Below, piece by piece: positions 55,956 to 64,000 of a DNA stretch of 64,000 nucleotides; the stretch's first letter is position 1, and every line of letters begins with the position of its first letter. The notes beneath the pieces were generated by a model. The model searched no databases. It was not told the DNA's origin and saw nothing but the letters and a program-made list of their open reading frames with translations. This stretch comes from Toxonevra muliebris (Eukaryota; Arthropoda; Insecta; Diptera; Pallopteridae). The DNA lies in assembly GCA_963691655.1 (NCBI GenBank), contig OY829330.1:20363224-20427223 (forward strand). The letters run 5' to 3'. Both the position numbers and the translations under genes were made by a program.

Positions 55956-56461
55956 TAAAGAAATTTTTTAATTTACTTCACAAACTTTGTACAAAAAAAA
56001 AAAAAAATTACTACGAAGTTCAAATAAAATAGTAGCAAAAAAGTACTTAAACTATACAAAAATGTTTATTGATCGACGATCAAATGACTGTCTGCATAAC
56101 ATACTTTGGGCAGAGAGTTGAAAAATCAAAAAGAGAGCGTAAAAAGTGACGTGATCGGCGATCATTTGATCGTCTGCATAACATCGCCCTAATAAAGAGA
56201 TTTTATGGCAGCACTGGACACGATCGTTTTTTTTTATGTCGGCTAATTTCATATGTTCAGACGGGAGCAAGCATGAAGCCTGCCTGAAAGAGAGAGGTAG
56301 TAAAATAGGTAGAGAGAAAGAGCTAGCAAAGTTGCGCAGAAAATCCAAAAATTTAATAAAAATTAGCGCATTGATGAATGTTCCATGTTCATTTTGTTCC
56401 AATTTTGACACTTGTTTTCACAAATTTTTAAAAGTTGAAGCGCTAACATCGTGCAATTAAC
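55956..56461. repeat. Spacer with an 80-bp-spaced duplicate motif upstream of the MADF copy
   Basis: Two related segments, about 56,070-56,101 and 56,153-56,184, each with GATCG.CGATCA, TTTGAT-like sequence and TGTCTGCATAACAT / GTCTGCATAACAT. The rest is non-coding up to the ATG of the MADF pseudogene. Confidence 0.55.
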
Positions 56462-57212
56462 ATGTCTCAATGGAATAAATTGCAAACTGAAAATTTAATA
56501 AAAATCCACGAGGAATATCAGAATTTGTTTGATTGCAAGGATGCTAATTATAAAAATAGAATTAAAAGAGTAAAAAGCTTGGAGGAAATTGCGAAAAGAA
56601 TGGAAGAGCCTCGGCCGAACACAACCAAAGATGTGCAACTAAAATTGAAAACGCTGATAAAGCCGTACATGAAGGAAAACAAATTAATACGGCAATAAAA
56701 AAAAGTGATTGTGGCACCGAGGATGTCTATTAACCAAAGTTATGGTGCTACCACGAATTGCAGCATTTGGGTGACATAAATGATGAAATTGCCGGAGAAT
56801 CCAACATATCATTTTTAAGTTCCGTAAGTATATTTTTTATGCAATAAAATTAGGAAATATAAAAAAATATTCTTCAAGATTAGCTTTGTCTTAGTGGCTT
56901 GCAATTAACTAATTTTTTTCCAGAATGCAATTTGAGAGTTGCAGCATTAATTTTTTTGCTTACAGAAAACACAAAAAAAAAACGTCGCTGGAAGCCAAAG
57001 CAGATTTGACCCTTAGCTCTGCAATGACGTTGTTTGAGCAGTTAAACTCGAAGAAGGAGTCTCCTCTTCGACCATTCCTTAACAAATTGGAAGTGGAACT
57101 GCTCAAACTTGGAGTAGACTTGCTGTCCGACACTAAATGGGCAATTTTAAATATTGTGCAAGAAAATCTGACATCCTTTCAGCAATTTCTTCCAAAATGG
57201 TCACTTTTATAA
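56462..57212 (+). pseudogene. MADF-domain gene copy with intron, disabled
   Basis: Exon 1 (56,462 to about 56,825): LIKIHEEYQNLFDCKDANYK, IKRVKSLEEIAKRM and VQLKLKTLIKPYMKENKLI make the MADF core. A one-base shift in the A-run at 56,696-56,704 moves the end of the domain (DCGTEDVY, PKLWCYHELQHLGD) to another frame, which also has a TAA after VY. Exon 1 ends at a GTAAGT donor (56,826). A roughly 95-bp intron follows, then exon 2 (about 56,922-57,212): SLEAKADLTLSSAMTLFEQL, then an amphipathic C-terminus ending KWSLL. Retained intron plus two lesions indicate a decayed DNA-level copy rather than a processed one. Different sequence from the 26-kb MADF gene. Confidence 0.7.
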
Positions 57213-58145
57213 TTCTATTCCTGTAATTAGCATCCTTTGTGTCATACAAATTTTTATGTTCCTTGTGGAAGGGTTTTATTTTTATACTGAATTGTTTTGT
57301 TTTTAATTATTTTTTTTTGTTATATTTTGAGATTTCATTCCTAAAATGAAGATTTCATATTCCTTATGGAAAGGTCTTATTTCTTTTTATACTGAATTGT
57401 TTTGTTTTTAATTATTTAATTATTTCCTAAAATGAAGATTTTATATTCCTTGAGCAAAAGTTTAATTCATTTTTTACTTGCACATGAATGAGCCTTTATA
57501 CATATTTTAATTTTGTTTTAACACCTACTAATAAGTATTTTCACTAAATATGAACAAACTAAATCTTTTAATTATTTTATTATTAATTAGGGTTAAATAT
57601 TTCATTTAATATTTAAGCTTCCGCTTGTCTGTAGTTCAAAGCCTCGGTATCACACAAGAAGCATTTCGCTTATATTAGAAAAAACTATCAACTCACCGAT
57701 TAAGATGGCTATTTTTTTGTTTTTGGACTAGTAAAGAGATTTCTTGCTGCAGGCGAAAGCTTTAGAAGCCTGAACTGTTGACCTTGTCCATTTCGCAGAG
57801 TATTCCTTGGCGCTGCGCTGCTATACACGCCAAGCCGATAAAACAATATTTATAAGTATTTCCGAAATCAAAAAATAAATTGCAAAATTACCTATGTATA
57901 TAAAGTATACATTGCAGCTCCCAAACGATTTCGAAGAGATTGCAGAAAACTTTATATGTAGTAGGCAATTTCCTTTGTGCTTATAATTCAGATGGAGTAA
58001 CCTTCGCAATATTTAGAGCAAATCTGCACAATAATTAGAAGCAATAGAATTTTGCTGCATTGCATCATTGAAAATTACGCTCCTCTTTTGTGGCAATATA
58101 TGTTCAAGTTTTACTCATATTCCATCAAAGAAAATACTCCAAAAT
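57213..58145. other. Non-coding spacer
   Basis: AT-rich. A segment around GGATTTCA/AAAATGAAGATTTCATATTCCTT is repeated imperfectly at about 57,340-57,365 and 57,425-57,452 (period about 85 bp). No gene is supported. Confidence 0.45.
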
Positions 58146-58215
58146 GAAAAAAAAATTTAAATTTGTGAAAACTGGACGCGCTACTCCGAAAACCGTGATT
58201 TTTAAGGATGTTTTA
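58146..58215. repeat. Dispersed repeat interrupted by the mariner (left half)
   Basis: Matches 11,536-11,610. The right half continues at 59,492 (TACAATAGGTTT versus TACAATGGGTTA at 11,609). Confidence 0.7.
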
Positions 58216-59491
58216 AAGCGCGGTTCACGCAGGAAAGTGGCTGTATCTTTTTAACCAGAACACTCAGAATAACAAATAATGCATTAAATGATAAGTTTAA
58301 TATTGTGTTTTAATACTATAATATTAAAAGATTTAAATTTTTTTGTTGTGCAAAAAGTTCCGGGTATTTCTTTTAATGGACCCATCAACCTTTGAACATC
58401 CGCTCTGGATACTTTTGCGGCTATTTGGTTCCATTTTAGTAACATTGAATTCACATTTTTGACAACTTATATTTTGTAATAGCCCAGTATTTCTCGATCG
58501 GTCGAAGCTGGGGGCAATTGGGTGGATTCATATATTTGGGCACTACATCTACTTTATTTGTCTGATACCAATCCATGGTTTTCTTAGGGTAGTGGCAACT
58601 GGCTAAATCAGGCCAAAACTTCACTGGCGAATGGTGGTGACGAACAAATGGCAATAGTCATTTCGAAAGGCACTCTTTGATGTAAATATCAGACGTCATA
58701 GAAGAGGATGTCACAAATGCCCTGGATTTGAGACCACAGTTGGAAATAGCCTGCCACACCATTGTTTTCTTTTGCAAATTTATCCATTTTTTTGTACTTG
58801 AATTTTGAGGGTACATTAGCACGATTCGGTGCCATATAAAATTTTTGACCTGGAAGCTGTTTAAGATCAAATTTTACATATGATTCGTCATCCACAATAA
58901 TGCATCCATTGAATTTAGTCAAAACATTATTATAAAGAAGACGACCACGTTTTTTGGCCAGCAAATTCTGTTTGTTCTATTGGTTCTATTTGGATATTTT
59001 ATAGCACGATAGCACTTTAGCCCAGCTTTTATGCGTATTCGTCTAGCAGTACTTTTGCTGGTATTGAATTTTTTGGCACGATCGCTATCCGATAGTCCGG
59101 GATTGCTTTTGATGGACCTCAAGATCTTTGCCTTTAATTTTAGGGTGGTGGTTCCCGTTTTGTTCACGACTTTTTTTAGCTCTTTCAACACTAAGAGTTT
59201 CTTTATATCGTTTTATAACTCTACATACCGTTCTTTTGGAGATATTTAACACTTTCGCATTCTTTGAACCAGACCACGACGGATTTTCAATAAATTTGCT
59301 CACAATTAATTTTCTATTTGCTGCTTCCATTGTGCACACAATCACCAACTTGCGATCAATTGATGTGAAAAACTTATCAACTAACGGTAACGGTATTATA
59401 AATAAATCCCAGTAAAAAATTTGTTGTTCTTATTAATAGGGGCGACGTGGTGACCACAACAAAGAGTGCCAATTTGGCGTGAACCGCGCTT
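58216..59491 (-). mobile_element. Tc1/mariner DD37E element, 1,276 bp, ends intact
   Basis: Perfect 15-bp inverted ends AAGCGCGGTTCACGC (58,216-58,230 and 59,477-59,491), flanked by TA on both sides (58,214-58,215 and 59,492-59,493). Its insertion is confirmed by the interrupted 70-bp repeat whose empty form is at 11,536-11,615. It contains one minus-strand transposase with frameshifts. Size and TA duplication are those of Tc1/mariner elements. Confidence 0.92.
58451..59348 (-). pseudogene. DD37E mariner-type transposase
   Basis: N-terminal paired-like DNA-binding half with two helix-turn-helix blocks (59,348-59,085: KNAKVLNISKRTVCRVIKRY; 59,191-58,970: KFNTSKSTARRIRIKAGLK). Catalytic half: first aspartate in IIVDDESYVKFD (58,910), second in KFWPDLASCHYPKKT (58,610), glutamate in QLRPIEKYWAITKYKL (58,490). 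Counting residues between the second D and E gives 37. All three catalytic residues are present but at least three frameshifts break the frame. About 300 residues if joined, normal for this family. Confidence 0.9.
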
Positions 59492-59503
59492 TACAATAGG
59501 TTT

Positions 59504-60617
59504 GGGGATTTTGTATGGAAAAAGCATTTAACTTACATATAAAAGATTTTCAGATATCCATATCTATGTAAAAAATGCCGCTAATGCGAATGGCGTACCC
59601 AATTTTTGATACAACTGAACCCTAAGCCACCCCTACCGCCTAAAGTGACCATTTAACACTTTTTTTTACGACTTTTTAAAATCACCCGCTAGGATTTTGA
59701 ATATAGCGGTAAGTTTTTTTAAATTAAAGTAAGTACGATTGTAGGTAAAACAACTTAGTTTATTTAAAGTACAAAAATTGTTCAAATCGAGTTATATTTG
59801 AACTAGCAAATTAACTTTTAGTGCACCCATGTCGAGTACAATAAAGTTCATCTTTGACAAATGTCGCCAAAATATTGCAAAAAACAAAGGAGACGTTGAA
59901 AAAATTGCATTAAATTAATGAAACTTACCAATTAAGAAGTAACTACTAACTTTGAAAATGTTCTCCATACTTAATCGCTTGCGTCAAAATTGTGGATTTA
60001 TATCAATATGTAATACAGGTGTCCCCGAATAGCACGATTGTTAGGTTCCAAAAAAACATCGTGTTGTGCGAATTCATGTTATACGGAACAAGGAACCAGT
60101 ATAAAAAACGGAGTTATGCTCCAAGAATTTAGAAATCTGCCGTATTATATACGAAATCGTATTATACGGGACAAGCAAGTAGTACAAAAATAGGGTTATG
60201 TTTCAAGAGTTTAAAAAACAATTTTTTGGGATAAGAGCTCGTTCGAGCTGTCACATTCAGGGGCATTCATTTGCTTAATGTATATTTTAACTTTTTGTAC
60301 GGTTTGATACATTTTCTCTCTTTTATTAATAAATTAAAGTTTTTAATTTTGATTGTAAAAAGTAAAAAAACAAAAAGTAAGTATATTGATTTATATAAAA
60401 AAATTTTAATAATAACCACTTAACAGATAATTTATTGGAAGATTTAAAGATTTAAAAATAACAATGAAACTAGAACACAGAGTGAACTGGAATTTGATAA
60501 ATTTAGCAAATAAAAATTAGAGTTGTAGTTAAATAGCTTATTAACAAATTTAAAAAGCGATTTGAATTTCTAAATTATTTTCACTAATCATGTTATATCA
60601 AGGATCCAGCTATTTGC
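59504..60617. repeat. Spacer with an 80-bp imperfect tandem repeat
   Basis: Two units, about 60,087-60,150 and 60,169-60,232, share (G/A)TTATACGG, ACAAG.AA, AGTA, AAAAA.GG.GTTATG, CAAGA.TTTA. The rest is non-coding. A further unit may begin at 60,030 (CGAATAGCACGATTG). Confidence 0.55.
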
Positions 60618-60629
60618 AAACCGGATATG

Positions 60630-61862
60630 AAGTTATTCAAATTTCCGGAAGTTGGTTCGCCTCCTTTTGTGTTGTGGGCAGAGAAGTGTAAATTCAGTGA
60701 ATAATTTGTTGGAGATTCTCCTATGCTGTTTTTATGCGATTTAATTTCAGCTAATTTAATTGGAAAAAAAATTTAAACGTGGTTCGATACCGAATTTGTG
60801 TCTAGAACATGAAAATGACTGCATAACTGAGATGGTTGATATAAGTAGTGAAATAGAAGACATTGATTTGACAATGCTAAAATCTCCATCTCGTAAAAGA
60901 TACAGATCGGAGTCACCCGCATCGCGGTGTTTGAACTGTGAAAAACTGAAAAGAACGTAAAATTTTATATAAAAACAAACAATATTTTGCGGAAAAAATT
61001 AGAAATAAGGCGCAAAAAATTCAAATTTTCAAAAGAAAACGCCAAGCTAAAAAAAAAGATTATGAGAATGAAAAAAATAACTAAAGATAGGTCCGAAAAG
61101 GTTATCGATACAAAGATGATAGATACAATGAATATAACAGATAATGATAAGGTATTATGCAAAATGTTATTAAAGACGAAAAGAGCTACAAATGCATCTT
61201 GGGACCCAAAAGAAAAGGTCTTTGCCCAAAGTATATATTACAGGTCCAGCTCAAGCTATTTATTTTTGCGTAATACATTGAAATTGAATCTACCAAGTCC
61301 AGCTTCCATACAAAGATGGAACGAAATAAAAAATCTCCAACCTGGAAATAATTCTTGCATTTATAATGCACTTCAAGGTGCAGTAATGAAAATGGATAAA
61401 AGTGAAAAGGAATGCATATTAATTTTTGAGGAAGTGTCCATTCGAAGAAATTTAAGCTATAATAAATGGACTTGTAGACTTAGGCTATGAGAGATCTAAT
61501 GAAGTTGGGAGCCAAATTTGTGTCTTTTTAAAAATTGGAAATTTGTCTTGAATTATGTTTTTAATGGAAGTTCCATAAAAGGAGAAACTTTAAAAAAATT
61601 AGTAACCATGAACTTGGAAATTGTAACAGGAATGGGTCTAAAAGTGAGAGCTATAACATGTGACCAAGGTCCAAATAACCGAAAATGCTTCAAATTTTTA
61701 GGTGCGTCTATTGAAAACCCATACTTTGTGCACAAAGAAGTGAAAATATATCTTCTTTATGATGTTCCTCATTTATTCAAATCTATAAGAAATGCACACC
61801 CAGAGAAATACTTACTTGGTTCGAAGAAAAACGGCTATAAAATTAAGGAAAAATGTGAATGA
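60630..61862 (+). pseudogene. P-element/THAP9-like transposase fragment
   Basis: A possible THAP remnant near 60,630-60,690 (LFKFPEVGSPPFVLWAEKC) and its C-terminal part (60,760-60,960: FKRGSIPNLCLEHEND). A lysine-rich coiled-coil (60,987-61,080) is followed by the transposase domain: SIYYRSSSSYLFLRN, LPSPASIQRWNE, ILIFEEVSIRRNLSYNKW (61,418, where DE-(M/V)-S is usual, so the catalytic-type aspartate is an E), YVFNGSSIKGETL (61,551), AITCDQGPNNRKC (61,650) and YLLYDVPHLFKSIRNAH (61,756). The frame ends at 61,862, so the GTP-binding insertion and C-terminal glutamate part are absent. Frame changes lie near 60,960 and 61,490. No P-type inverted ends found. Confidence 0.8.
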
Positions 61863-62943
61863 TTTGGCGCCATAGAAACGGTTTCCTCATTTAGATATAT
61901 AAAATTTCTTTGAGGAAATGTTTTTCAAATATGAGAAATTGTATATAATTAATTTTCCTCAGTTTGAGGAATAATTTTCCATAGATTAAAATCAATTTAC
62001 TTTTTGGAAAAGAAATCCTCAGTTTATGGAATATTTTCTACAATGTTGTTTTAATTAAAAGGCATAGAAATCATGTTTTTTTACTTGTATTCATTTATTA
62101 TTTTATTTTTAATAAGAATTAAGGTTACGTATTTTTACAAACACTAACGGCGTCGTCGCCTTGAAATGATCAAAAGATCCTTATGGCCACCAAAAAATTA
62201 TAAATTGAACTTTATTGAAATTCATATCTTTTGAATATATTTTATTTTTTTTGAAGTGAAACTTCTTTTCTTTTGTCCTAGAGTAAAACCAACCGGATGT
62301 GACGTCAGCGCGTAAGTTTGCAATGCGACATAATTTTGTCGAGCAATGTGCATGAGGGGCTAAATATCAATATTCCGTAACTGAATTCACGAGCAAACTA
62401 TATAATAAACGATCCATAAATAGTTTTAATTCAATATAACATATTAATTACACACACACACACACGCCTATGGCAGAGAGAACAATGTGTAGCGCCGCCA
62501 TCTTAAAGTTTATGACAGTTATACATTTCACACACAGATGGAGCAAATGTCCAAGGAATTACATGAAGATGTCGCACACAAAAAAGAGTTCGTCTTCAAT
62601 TGTCATCGACATTACCGGTACAGAGTTGCAATTTTGTTCTAGAATTAATCCCAAAAAAAAAAAATTAGTTGTGTATTAACGAACACAAGGCAGAAGTGAA
62701 ATTTCTTAAGCGATTGAAAAATTTCATTTGCTTGTGTTTCGTTTAGTTTAGGGATGTGCACTTCAGTTGCCCTCTGCCGACGTCGTGTGCATGAAGGTGC
62801 TTGAAGCGATGTGTAAATTTAAAGACGAGCGATGGTGGTTTTGTTGTGTGTACACATACACATTATTGTTGTTGTTTTGCCAAAAGCACACATAAATGTG
62901 CATGTATATGTGCAAAAAACGAACATAAGAGAAGAGAGTACAC
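61863..62943. repeat. Spacer with short repeats and a (CA)n tract
   Basis: A TTTCCTCA(G/T)TT motif recurs about five times between 61,880 and 62,040. A (CA)8 tract spans 62,450-62,465. Minor. No gene supported; 62,936-62,943 is the left duplication of the MITE. Confidence 0.5.
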
Positions 62944-63099
62944 CAGTGGCAGATACAAAAAAATTTTCTGGGGGGATCATAAATATTAAAAATTTTCCAT
63001 ATATTTATATCAGATATTACTATTTCATGTATTTGAAAAATTTTCGGGGGAGGGGCGGAGTGCGAAATGGTCCCATTTATCCCCTTGCAACTGCCACTG
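62944..63099. mobile_element. hAT-like MITE, 156 bp
   Basis: Inverted ends CAGTGGCAG (62,944-62,952) and CTGCCACTG (63,091-63,099). The flanks GAGTACAC (62,936-62,943) and GCCTACAC (63,100-63,107) agree at six of eight positions, consistent with a decayed 8-bp duplication. The interior is A-rich with GGGGGG and GGGGGAGGGG runs near the ends. CAGTG-type ends and 8-bp duplication are typical of hAT. Confidence 0.6.
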
Positions 63100-63107
63100 G
63101 CCTACAC

Positions 63108-64000
63108 AATTGTGAAGCAGAGTGAAAAAAAAAACAATTAAAAAAAGCAAAAATAGCTCGATTGACGACAAATTGTTAACTTGGCCACACTTATGTGGAG
63201 AGTGAGTGAATATAACAGAGAGTGAATATAACTGCCAGAACGCCGAAGAAATGTGAGCATTGGCAGTAGGAATGCCAACTTATAAGGAATTCCTCTAATT
63301 GTTGGGAATCGACTTCAATTTTAGTTAGTTGTAGGAAATTGGGGAGTGAGATCGTTTTAGTGGGCGACAGAAAATTTTAATTTTTTGTCAATTTGTAGAT
63401 ATGAAAAGTATATATTTTTTGTATAGAACCTTTTATTAATTTTTTATTTTTATTATTCTTTAATATTTGTTAAAAGTATTTGCATACATTATATACATGT
63501 ATAAAAGTTGTAATCGTAAAGAAAAATATTATTTACTTTTTGTGTTAATTATTAATTGGATCTAAAATATAGAGTTCGCATCCCTGATCAGCACGCAGCA
63601 GTGCGTTTGCTGCTTCTCTTCGTTAATACACAGTTTAGTTTTTTTTTTTCAAAAAATATATCAATAGTCACAAACCACTTCGCTTGAAATAGAGACGCCG
63701 ACTTAAAAATTCAAAAGAAAAACAAAGCGTATGCGATTATCTGCTAAGGCCAAAAGAGTAAAGCTAGTTTTTTGTATACACAAAAATTTTGTATGGAGAA
63801 CATTTTTGGTATATTCGTCTCTTTCTTACATTTTCATTTTTTATGCAAAAATAGTATATAAGTTTGATTATCTTATTTTATTCTAAAGAAGGTAATTTGT
63901 TCTTTTATGGTATTTTGATACTTTGGTTTTGCAGTCAAATGGTGCTTGAATTTTTATATGCTGGTGCGACTAAATTTTGGAAAAAAACAGGTTTATGGAA
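63108..64000. other. AT-rich spacer
   Basis: A short direct repeat GAGTGAATATAAC (63,203 and 63,220) is the only structure noted. No coding sequence is supported. Confidence 0.45.

Noticed and set aside
62450..62465. Functional element at the (CA)n tract
   Set aside because: Ordinary short microsatellite without other evidence.

Overview
The window looks like a transposon-rich, AT-rich, intergenic or heterochromatic-like stretch of an insect nuclear genome, most likely a higher fly (Diptera). The mix of BEL/Pao, Ty3/gypsy, jockey, R1-clade, LOA-clade and CR1/jockey-like LINEs, piggyBac, Tc1/mariner DD37E and P-like DNA transposons, a tRNA-headed SINE, MADF-domain genes and very short introns all point that way. 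Genus cannot be decided from the sequence alone. No operons, bacterial genes, rRNA genes or CRISPR arrays were seen. Nearly every coding segment is a decaying mobile-element fragment with stops and frameshifts.

Layout. 0-11.6 kb: BEL/Pao remnant (-), a foldback MITE (2.2-2.6 kb), a 1.3-kb dispersed repeat (copy 1), a SINE with perfect target-site duplications (4.85-5.16 kb, -), a foldback element (5.8-6.6 kb), a broken Ty3/gypsy element (7.3-10.9 kb, -) and a LINE endonuclease scrap. 11.6-17.4 kb: a LOA-clade LINE (+) whose endonuclease is interrupted by copy 2 of the 1.3-kb repeat. 17.4-26.4 kb: exons of a MADF-domain gene (-), split by a piggyBac-type transposon that is itself split by a Ty3/gypsy retrotransposon with nearly identical LTRs. 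26.5-36.2 kb: an R1-clade LINE (+) split by a jockey-clade LINE (-), which is split by a CR1/jockey-like LINE (+). 37-41.8 kb: a second LOA-type LINE (+); its sister copy lies at 53.3-55.95 kb (-). 43.0-53.3 kb: one CR1/jockey-like LINE (-) split by a 7.08-kb segment with terminal inverted repeats and a TA duplication. 56-64 kb: a MADF pseudogene, a DD37E mariner with intact ends, a P-element-like transposase fragment and a small hAT-like MITE.

The most interesting object is the 7,083-bp segment at 43,838-50,920. It sits codon-exactly inside the reverse transcriptase of a LINE, has inverted termini starting CACAGAAAA and a TA duplication, and has no recognisable transposase. It carries what looks like an intron-containing SAM-domain gene (SAMD3-like family, +) and a divergent candidate exon with a THAP-like start (-). 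It may be an undescribed gene-carrying DNA transposon.

The nesting gives a relative chronology: R1-like is older than jockey, which is older than CR1-like copy A. MADF gene is older than piggyBac-like, which is older than Ty3/gypsy B. CR1-like copy B is older than the 7.08-kb element, which is older than its SINE.
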